Origin: an uncultured Eubacteriaceae bacterium
GTDB taxonomy: Bacteria > Bacillota > Clostridia > Lachnospirales > CAG-274
Assembly (NCBI GenBank): GCA_947565475.1
Contig: CANOGI010000160.1
Coordinates: 1-5,284 of the forward strand
Length of the DNA: 5,284 bases
Reading direction: 5' to 3'
The notes below the pieces were generated by a model. The model was not told the DNA's origin, made no database searches, and saw only the letters and a program-made list of their open reading frames with translations. Numbering within the stretch: the first letter of the stretch is position 1; the number at the start of each line of letters is the position of its first letter. The translations under genes and the position numbers were made by a program. Below are positions 1 through 5,284 of the stretch, piece by piece.

Positions 1-1067
1 GTACTCGTATGAGTTCTGCAGGCGATAGGCGTGGGATGGTCCGGAAGAATAGCAAGCCTGAAATCAACCCCCGCTTTTTTCATTTCATCATAAACAACTT
101 TAATAACTCTTTTATCGAGATACTCGATAGCTTTTATCTTATTTTCCACACTGCCCTGATGACCCATCTCATCGGGAGACTCAACATGAATATAAGAGAA
201 ATCAAATCCTTTATTTAAGACAGCGTCAACTCCGGCGGCCGCTTTCCCCTCATAATTTGTGTTAAGAGTAGCGTCCGCTCCATCTACAATAAACACTTCC
301 ATTTTAGCGCCTACGGCAATCCCTTTAAGAAGGTCAACCGCTGAAATCATTGCTCCCTTTTTACCGTTTTTATCCTCAAAGGAATCAAGGGCAGGTTTTG
401 TACCCGCTCCCCAAAACCAGATAGAATTGGCTTTATTAAGACCTTTTTTCGCTCTTTCAATGTTAATAGGGTGATTATTTAAAATGTCATAGCTTTTTTT
501 CATCATTTCTTTTAAAGCGTTCTGTTTAGGAAGGTATTCGCCAATAACCTTTCCTAAAATATCATGAGGCTGGGATAAATCCACAACCTCTCCTTTATCC
601 CAAATGGTCAAATGACGGTAACTCGTACCGACATAAAATTTATATTCCGATGTCTCAAGCTCTTTTTTCACAGCATTAATAAGAACCTCCGCGTCCTTTG
701 TGGAAATTTCCCCTGAGCTGTGGTCAATAATTGTCTTTTCTTCATATGGCAAATCATCGTCAGAAACAGTAACAATATTACATCTTAAAGCAATATCAGT
801 GTCTTTCATATCAACCCCTATACTTAAAGCCTCTAATGGCGAGCGTCCCGAATAATATTTTTTAGGATCATATCCCATAACAGAAAGATTTGCCGTGTCG
901 CTTCCTGGTTTCATTCCCTCCGGAATTGTATGAACAAGACCAATTTCTGACTTTTTTGAAAGCATATCCATGGTGGGTGTATCGGCATATTCCAAAGGTG
1001 TTTTCCCTCCAAGCCTCTCTATAGGCTCATCAGCCATTCCATCTCCTAAAACAACTATGTATTTCAT
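1..1067 (-). CDS. Cofactor-independent phosphoglycerate mutase, archaeal-type (possible homoserine kinase), 3' end cut by window
   Basis: This is a partial gene of 355 visible codons with no stop before the window edge. Family members run to roughly 400 residues, so about the last 45 are missing. It belongs to the alkaline-phosphatase superfamily, ApgM branch. Visible motifs are N-terminal GDGMAD (metal Asp9), GSDTAN with the likely catalytic Ser56, YSGRSPLEA (72-80), ESPDEMGH (metal Asp299 and His303), DHPTP (Asp343, His344) and a final His353. The family interconverts 3- and 2-phosphoglycerate without 2,3-bisphosphoglycerate. A bacterial clade of the same family has been proposed to act as homoserine kinase in threonine synthesis where thrB is absent, and sequence alone does not separate the two roles here. 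The enzyme should be cytosolic, since no signal peptide is seen. The ATG at 1067 is chosen because an AGGAGGA site lies 7 nt upstream and the conserved N-terminus begins there. It lies downstream of the cellulase gene on the same strand but has its own predicted promoter. Confidence 0.93.
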   Translation of the reverse strand, partial: MKYIVVLGDGMADEPIERLGGKTPLEYADTPTMDMLSKKSEIGLVHTIPEGMKPGSDTANLSVMGYDPKKYYSGRSPLEALSIGVDMKDTDIALRCNIVTVSDDDLPYEEKTIIDHSSGEISTKDAEVLINAVKKELETSEYKFYVGTSYRHLTIWDKGEVVDLSQPHDILGKVIGEYLPKQNALKEMMKKSYDILNNHPINIERAKKGLNKANSIWFWGAGTKPALDSFEDKNGKKGAMISAVDLLKGIAVGAKMEVFIVDGADATLNTNYEGKAAAGVDAVLNKGFDFSYIHVESPDEMGHQGSVENKIKAIEYLDKRVIKVVYDEMKKAGVDFRLAILPDHPTPIACRTHTS

Positions 1068-1074
1068 TATAAAA

Positions 1075-1081
1075 TCCTCCT
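1075..1081 (-). promoter_or_regulatory. Ribosome binding site of the phosphoglycerate-mutase-like gene
   Basis: On the minus strand this reads AGGAGGA, followed by a 7-nt A/T spacer and the ATG at 1067. It is a near-perfect Shine-Dalgarno sequence and fixes the start codon. Confidence 0.85.
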
Positions 1082-1299
1082 ATATCAACAAATTAAATAC
1101 ACAGACATAACTAAATTATAACAATTTATGAAATTTTTAAGGCAAAACAATAAAATAACAGCCTAATATATCAGATTTTATTAAAATTTGCTTGTTTGTA
1201 CCTTTCTTATTTTACTATAGTTGAATAAACAAACCCGTTTAAAACTTTGTAAATCATTATCCGTTATATCTGTAATATAAATTATAATAATCAAACATA
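1082..1299. other. A/T-rich intergenic region between the cellulase and phosphoglycerate-mutase-like genes
   Basis: These 218 bp hold no credible coding sequence. Apart from the predicted promoter at 1115-1145, only weak inverted repeats are visible. One is a six-base pair GTTTGT/ACAAAC around 1194-1231 separated by a long A/T loop. There are also pure A/T near-palindromes around 1270-1290. None is a GC-rich stem followed by a T-run, so I see no convincing intrinsic terminator for the upstream operon. Termination may be factor-dependent or incomplete. Confidence 0.6.
1115..1145 (-). promoter_or_regulatory. Predicted sigma-A-type promoter (extended -10) for the phosphoglycerate-mutase-like gene
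   Basis: On the minus strand 1120-1115 reads TATAAT, preceded by TGT, which gives the extended -10 motif TGnTATAAT. A weak -35 candidate, TTGCCT (1145-1140), matches four of six consensus bases but sits 19 bp away, longer than ideal. The extended -10 could compensate for this. Transcription would begin near 1108, leaving a leader of about 40 nt with the AGGAGGA site inside it. In such A/T-rich DNA chance TATAAT matches are common. The extended motif and the distance to the gene make this one plausible but not certain. Confidence 0.5.
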
Positions 1300-2421
1300 T
1301 TATCTCTTTAAACTCTTAAATATAAACTTCCCCGACTCAGATAAATTATTCTCATTCCAGCTTTCAGGATCCGCTCCGTTTAAAATAGCGGCAGAAGACT
1401 CATTTTTATCACATAAAGACCAATTAATACGACTTATTTCCCTCTCATCAAGATAATCAAGCCATTTATTAGCCTCGTCAAAATAATTGCCGTTATTTCC
1501 GCTGGCGTCGCTTGTTCCCCACTCAGTCACAAACACAGTCGCCCCTTTTGACAAAGCTTTCTCGATTTTAGGCTTAAAAGCGTCAAGCTTATGGGTTCCC
1601 GAATAAAAATGAAAAGAATACGCGATATTCTCAAATTTTAATAAGTCATCCGCCGCCTCGTCCACATCCTGACTCCACGTATTGCTTCCTACAATAATAA
1701 GAGCCTTGGGAGAATTTTTTCTTATAACAGGTATAACTTCCTCGGCATAAGGCTTTATGTCGTTTTTCCAGCTCACGCCGTGAGGCTCATTGCATATCTC
1801 GTAAATTACCGCTGGATTATCGGCGTACTTTTTAGAAACCTTGTCAAAAAATGACAAAGCCTCCGATTTATGTTTTTGAGGATTAGCGTCATTTAGAACA
1901 TGCCAGTCGACAACAGCGTACATGTCAAGAGAAATAGCGTTGTCAACCGCTGAATATAAAATACTCTCTGAGTTTTGTCTTTCCGCCTCTCCTGTAGTAT
2001 ACCCTCCATACTCCTCAGTGTACATAGCGGCCCGAAAAACATTCGCCCCACTGTCTTTTGTTTTTTGAATACTATATTTATTGGTAAACGCCGGAAACCA
2101 CACAAGACCATGAGTGCTCATTCCTTTCAAAACAACGTTATTTCCGCTTTGGTCAATAATTTTACCGTTTATGGCTTTAAGCCCGCCATGTTTTAAAACG
2201 CCGTTTCCAGACTCCGGTATTTTACTGTTATCGTTTTCTATTTTTTTCAAATCAGATTGCTCCGAAACTATATTTTCCGTTTCTCCGCTAAATTCACTTG
2301 TCGTTAAAAATCCTCTCTCATACGTGTTTTTAGCAGGAGCACAGCCAATAATCCCAATACAAAAACATAAAACAATAAAATTAAAAAAAAATATTATTTT
2401 CTTCATAAAATCACCTCTCAT
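1300..2421 (-). CDS. Lipoprotein endo-beta-1,4-glucanase (cellulase), glycoside hydrolase family 5
   Basis: This 373-residue protein is predicted to cut internal beta-1,4-glucosidic bonds of cellulose or related glucans at the cell surface. Residues 6-26 form a lipoprotein signal peptide: MKK, a long hydrophobic run, then lipobox I-I-G-Cys27. A polar Ser/Glu/Asp/Asn-rich spacer (28-76) follows, then one GH5 catalytic domain (about 78-372) resembling subfamily 2 (LKGMSTHGL at 98-106). All eight residues usually conserved in GH5 are identifiable: Arg130, His174, Asn211, Glu212 (acid/base, in NEP), His271, Tyr273, Glu300 (nucleophile, in VTEWG) and Trp334. No carbohydrate-binding module, dockerin or S-layer domain is present. 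The ATG at 2421 overlaps the preceding mgtC-like stop as ATGA and has GGAGGAG upstream. A second in-frame ATG at 2406, directly before KKII, has its own AGAGGTGA and would give a more typical signal peptide. It is the last gene of the apparent operon. The GH5 assignment is firm; the exact substrate is inferred. Confidence 0.95.
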   Translation of the reverse strand: MRGDFMKKIIFFFNFIVLCFCIGIIGCAPAKNTYERGFLTTSEFSGETENIVSEQSDLKKIENDNSKIPESGNGVLKHGGLKAINGKIIDQSGNNVVLKGMSTHGLVWFPAFTNKYSIQKTKDSGANVFRAAMYTEEYGGYTTGEAERQNSESILYSAVDNAISLDMYAVVDWHVLNDANPQKHKSEALSFFDKVSKKYADNPAVIYEICNEPHGVSWKNDIKPYAEEVIPVIRKNSPKALIIVGSNTWSQDVDEAADDLLKFENIAYSFHFYSGTHKLDAFKPKIEKALSKGATVFVTEWGTSDASGNNGNYFDEANKWLDYLDEREISRINWSLCDKNESSAAILNGADPESWNENNLSESGKFIFKSLKR

Positions 2422-3107
2422 TTTATCTCCTCCGCATACACCACACCGTCAAGCAGATTAATATCAAGAATAATTTTTCCATGTTCAACACGTCTTTTCA
2501 GATTTATCTCAACATAAACATATAAATCATCATTTTCTTCCCTTTTCTCCAATTTCTCAATCGAGTAAAGAGAAAAGTCGTTATCCGCTATATACTTGAC
2601 AATACACGCCACTCCAATTTCCTTTTTTATCTCGGCGTACACCGTGATAAATTTATTCCTTTTGTCCGCTCTCTCCTCAAACTTATGCATAAAAGTGGTA
2701 GAAACAAAAATAACAAAAAAACCGAAAAAAGCGCCGAGAAAAAATCCACTCCCAACAGCGATTCCAACGGCCGCCGTCGCCCAAAGGCTTGCCGCCGTGG
2801 TAAGCCCTCTTACTTTTTCACCGTTTAAAATAATAGTTCCCACACCTAAAAAGCCTACACCACTTATAACCTGAGAAGCCATTCTTCCGGGGTCTACAGC
2901 CATCTCATAACGTAAAATCAAATACTCGTTTGTCAGCATAGCCAAAGCAGAGCCGGCGCATACAAGCGCGAAAGTTCTGAGACCGGCGTTTCTTTTTCGC
3001 ATTCTCCTCTCAAGACCTATTATTCCACCAAAAATAACGGCTAAAATAAGTCTTAAAAATATTGAGACAATATTAAACTCACTCAAATAATTAATAATCT
3101 CCGCCAT
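2418..3107 (-). CDS. MgtC/SapB family inner-membrane protein
   Basis: This 229-residue protein has the MgtC/SapB architecture. An N-terminal hydrophobic domain (about 13-140) appears to hold four or five membrane segments, followed by a soluble C-terminal domain (about 150-229) like the ACT-type tail of longer family members. Diagnostic segments are the GGIIGLERR motif (27-35) followed by NAGLRTF (40-46), DPGRMASQV (72-80), ISGVGFLGVGTI (81-92), and VRGLTTAASLWATAAVG (99-115). These are the most conserved parts of the family and look intact. In Salmonella, MgtC is a virulence and low-magnesium protein reported to inhibit ATP synthase and reduce cellulose production. Most bacterial homologues, including clostridial ones, are uncharacterised, so that role cannot simply be transferred. 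The ATG at 3107 follows AAGGTGA by 6 nt. It starts 11 bp after the c-di-GMP gene's stop and overlaps the cellulase start by 4 bp, so it is the middle gene of the operon. Confidence 0.93.
   Translation of the reverse strand: MAEIINYLSEFNIVSIFLRLILAVIFGGIIGLERRMRKRNAGLRTFALVCAGSALAMLTNEYLILRYEMAVDPGRMASQVISGVGFLGVGTIILNGEKVRGLTTAASLWATAAVGIAVGSGFFLGAFFGFFVIFVSTTFMHKFEERADKRNKFITVYAEIKKEIGVACIVKYIADNDFSLYSIEKLEKREENDDLYVYVEINLKRRVEHGKIILDINLLDGVVYAEEIK
2427..2433 (-). promoter_or_regulatory. Ribosome binding site of the cellulase gene, inside the 3' end of the mgtC-like gene
   Basis: On the minus strand this reads GGAGGAG, with its GGAGG core 7 nt before the ATG at 2421. It lies within the last codons (Glu-Glu-Ile-Lys) of the upstream gene. 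With the ATGA start/stop overlap this favours translational coupling and supports 2421 as the start. The weaker AGAGGTGA at 2411-2418 serves the alternative ATG at 2406. Confidence 0.75.
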
Positions 3108-3113
3108 AAGAAG

Positions 3114-3120
3114 TCACCTT
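3114..3120 (-). promoter_or_regulatory. Ribosome binding site of the mgtC-like gene, overlapping the upstream stop codon
   Basis: On the minus strand this reads AAGGTGA, 6 nt before the ATG at 3107. Its first two bases are the last two of the TAA stop (3121-3119) of the GGDEF/EAL gene. The two genes are thus packed so tightly that an internal promoter or terminator between them is very unlikely. Confidence 0.8.
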
Positions 3121-5284
3121 ATTTTATTTTCTCAATAACACCTTTTACCTTATCACGAAATTCCGTTTCAGGCATAGGCTTAGCATATAAAAATCCCTGA
3201 GCGTAATAACACCCTATACTTTTAAGAAATTTGGCTTGCTCAACTTTCTCGACACCCTCACAAATAACATTCATATCAAGCTCCATAGCCATTTCAACAA
3301 TTTTGCATATAATCTTCTGAGCTTTTTGAGAATTCTCAGATTCATTAAGAAATTCCCTGTCAATTTTCACAACATCAATAGGCATTGATTTAAGCATATT
3401 AAGTGAAGAAAATCCCGAGCCGAAATCATCAATAGAAATTGAGAAGCCAAGTCCTTTAAGTTTATTAACTGTATCAACTGCGGTGTCTATTTCCATAAAA
3501 AGACTTTCAGTGAGCTCAAGCTCAATATATTTTGTCGGTATCCCATATTTTTTAATAAGATTTTCAAGCCGCTCAATATAAAATGGATTGCTAAGGTGCA
3601 CTCTTGACTGATTTACCGAAATAGTAATAGGATTTTTGCCATTATCAAGCCATTCTTTTATTAATTTAAATACTTCCTCAAGTACGAAAAAGTCAAGCTC
3701 TATAATAAAACCCTCTCTTTCAAAAATAGGAATAAACTCTCCCGGATTCATAAATCCGTTTTTCTTTGAAATCCAACGTACAAGAGCCTCTGCCCCAATA
3801 ATTTTTTCTGTTTTAATATCAACTTTAGGCTGATAATAAACAATAAATTCCCGTTCGTCGAGGGCTTTCTCCATATTTTCCTCAATTTCTTTTTCTTTTA
3901 TAATCTTATTCTCCATTTTTTTATCGAAAATAACGATTTTATCGTTTCTTGTTGTTTTAGCCTCTTTTCTCGCTATTTCCGCCATATCCACAGCGGCGTC
4001 AACACTCACGCTCTTATCGGTAATAAGATATATACCGCATTGAAAACTTAATTTAAGAGCGATTCCCCCGTCCTCATAATATCTCATTTTCTCATACACT
4101 CTTTTTAAAAAACTGAAATATTCTTTTTTCTCATAATAAGGAATCATAGCAAGGAAATTATCCATACTTGACCTGGCGATAACTCCTCCGTAAGGCAACT
4201 CGTTATTAAGATTATTAGCTACATATCTTAAAATTTTGTCACCAGCGAATCTGCCATAATGTTCATTTATCACCCTAAACTTTGAAATATCAAAAGAGAT
4301 AACGGCAAACTTTCTATCTTTAAAATCATTGTCGTTTATTTTTTTTATTATTTCCGAAATAAAACCGTTTATATTCCAAAGTCCGGTAACCTTGTCAATA
4401 TAAGCCAAATCAAAAATAGTTTTATCGTATCTTTTCTTAATTCTAAAAATATGAAGAGCGATTTTTGCGCCAACAAATATAATAAGCAAAACAATAATAA
4501 TAAAAATAATGGGATACTTCTTAATATATAAAAGCATATTAAAAGCATTTTTTCCCGAAACGCTGTGCTTTCCTATAATATTGTTTATCTCATCAGGACT
4601 TATACTCTCAATAGCTTTATCCAAAATAGTAAGCAATCTCACATCCTCGTTTCTGCCTATTCCAATGCATATAGCGTGCCTAAATTCCGGATATTTAAAT
4701 AATTCTATGTCATAATAATTTTTCTCTCGCGCAATTTTCTCAGCAACGTAAGAAATAATATACGCCGCATCGACATCACCGTTATTCACGGCCTCAATAC
4801 ACTCCTCTTCGGATTTATATAGCTTCATTTGATCTCTATTAAATTTAGTAAGCAAAAATTTCTCATTAAAAAAATAATTATCCACATAAGCGACTTTCAA
4901 AGCTTTTTTGTCATAATTAACTTTTTCTTTGTTTATAACCTCACTGTATTCAAGAGAATCCAAATATGGAGAAGTCATTTTTATGCCATTTTTCTCAGCC
5001 CAGCTATAATTATAAAAAAAGTCGCAAATTATATTACTTTCGCCTCTTCGTATTTTTTGTATAGCGTCCTTATAATTCTCCGACTTCTTAAATTCAATTT
5101 TAATACCCGCTTTCGACGCGGCGAGATTTACAATATCAATAACAATTCCCGTATATTCTCCGCTTTCCTCGTCAAAAAATGTCATAGGAGGTCTGTTGTC
5201 CGCTACAGCCGCTTTTATAGTACCTTTTTCCTCAATATATTCTTTTTCCTCTTCTGTAAGAAAAAACTCATCGCTTTTTTTGTC
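3119..5284 (-). CDS. Transmembrane c-di-GMP phosphodiesterase: SBP_bac_3 sensor, degenerate GGDEF, intact EAL (5' end outside window)
   Basis: The frame is open from the window edge to the TAA at 3119, giving 721 visible codons (residue 1 at 5284). The methionine at 5185 (residue 34) is internal to the sensor domain, so the real start lies upstream. Domains in order: linker FFLTEEEKEYIEEKG (7-21); a full extracellular solute-binding family 3 domain (about 22-240), starting with TIKAAVADNRPP; one membrane helix (about 257-279); a GGDEF-type domain (about 289-453); and an EAL domain (about 466-713). The GGDEF signature is replaced by S-M-D-N-F (373-377), so diguanylate cyclase activity is probably lost, although Asp332 and Asn340 remain. 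The EAL domain keeps its metal and catalytic residues: EAL 499-501, Asn558, Glu590 and Glu593 (ELTE), Asp619-Asp620 (DDFGSG), Lys640 (KID), Glu676 and Glu679 (EGVE), and Gln696-Gly697. It should therefore hydrolyse c-di-GMP to pGpG in the cytoplasm in response to an extracellular ligand. It is the first visible gene of the operon. Confidence 0.94.
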   Translation of the reverse strand, partial: DKKSDEFFLTEEEKEYIEEKGTIKAAVADNRPPMTFFDEESGEYTGIVIDIVNLAASKAGIKIEFKKSENYKDAIQKIRRGESNIICDFFYNYSWAEKNGIKMTSPYLDSLEYSEVINKEKVNYDKKALKVAYVDNYFFNEKFLLTKFNRDQMKLYKSEEECIEAVNNGDVDAAYIISYVAEKIAREKNYYDIELFKYPEFRHAICIGIGRNEDVRLLTILDKAIESISPDEINNIIGKHSVSGKNAFNMLLYIKKYPIIFIIIVLLIIFVGAKIALHIFRIKKRYDKTIFDLAYIDKVTGLWNINGFISEIIKKINDNDFKDRKFAVISFDISKFRVINEHYGRFAGDKILRYVANNLNNELPYGGVIARSSMDNFLAMIPYYEKKEYFSFLKRVYEKMRYYEDGGIALKLSFQCGIYLITDKSVSVDAAVDMAEIARKEAKTTRNDKIVIFDKKMENKIIKEKEIEENMEKALDEREFIVYYQPKVDIKTEKIIGAEALVRWISKKNGFMNPGEFIPIFEREGFIIELDFFVLEEVFKLIKEWLDNGKNPITISVNQSRVHLSNPFYIERLENLIKKYGIPTKYIELELTESLFMEIDTAVDTVNKLKGLGFSISIDDFGSGFSSLNMLKSMPIDVVKIDREFLNESENSQKAQKIICKIVEMAMELDMNVICEGVEKVEQAKFLKSIGCYYAQGFLYAKPMPETEFRDKVKGVIEKIK

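Noticed and set aside
9..474. Two plus-strand open frames of about 70 codons
   Set aside because: Both lie opposite the conserved phosphoglycerate-mutase-like gene and show no recognisable domain or ribosome binding site. They are shadow frames.
1194..1231. Inverted repeat GTTTGT/ACAAAC as a possible terminator or operator
   Set aside because: It has only six base pairs, a loop of more than 20 nt, low GC and no T-run. This is expected by chance in such A/T-rich sequence.
1281..1286. A second minus-strand TATAAT just after the cellulase stop
   Set aside because: No -35-like hexamer is present at a workable distance, there is no TG extension, and the surrounding DNA is almost pure A/T, so a chance match is likely.
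1893..2461. Several open frames of 72-115 codons overlapping the cellulase gene on both strands
   Set aside because: The GH5 frame has all catalytic motifs in order. The other frames have no family features and overlap it entirely or almost so.
2596..2874. Plus-strand 92-codon open frame opposite the mgtC-like gene
   Set aside because: It is antisense to highly conserved MgtC membrane segments. Its composition reflects the complement of Ala/Gly/Val codons.
5185..5284. AGGAGG on the plus strand (about 5187-5192) followed by TTG and a frame open to the window edge
   Set aside because: It lies antisense to a conserved solute-binding domain, and the peptide is low-complexity. The match is a chance product of proline codons (CCT CCT) on the coding strand.

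Overview
The window is a compact, AT-rich, all-minus-strand stretch of bacterial chromosome. It fits an anaerobic Gram-positive of the Clostridia. The reasons are strong AGGAGG-type ribosome binding sites, short A/T-rich spacers, an archaeal-type phosphoglycerate-mutase-like enzyme common in clostridia, a lipoprotein GH5 cellulase, and an extracellular-sensor/GGDEF/EAL protein. The genus cannot be told from the sequence alone. No tRNA, rRNA, CRISPR array, insertion sequence or phage feature was seen.

Layout, read in the direction of transcription (high to low coordinates): (1) 5284-3119, the 3' part of a transmembrane c-di-GMP signalling protein with an extracellular SBP_bac_3 sensor, a degenerate GGDEF domain and an intact EAL phosphodiesterase domain. 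Its 5' end lies beyond the window. (2) 3107-2418, a MgtC/SapB-family membrane protein, 11 bp downstream. (3) 2421-1300, a lipoprotein GH5 endoglucanase whose start overlaps the mgtC-like stop as ATGA. (4) An A/T-rich 218-bp gap (1299-1082) with no clear terminator but a good extended -10 promoter. (5) 1067-1, a cofactor-independent phosphoglycerate mutase / proposed homoserine kinase, truncated at its 3' end by the window edge.

Genes 1-3 are spaced like one operon. The most interesting reading is functional: a c-di-GMP-degrading enzyme, a MgtC-like protein and a surface endo-beta-1,4-glucanase could all act against a c-di-GMP-dependent beta-glucan such as cellulose, by lowering the signal, lowering synthesis and cutting the polymer. 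This is an inference from family knowledge and gene order, not something the sequence proves. The fourth gene appears to be a separate metabolic unit (glycolysis or threonine biosynthesis).
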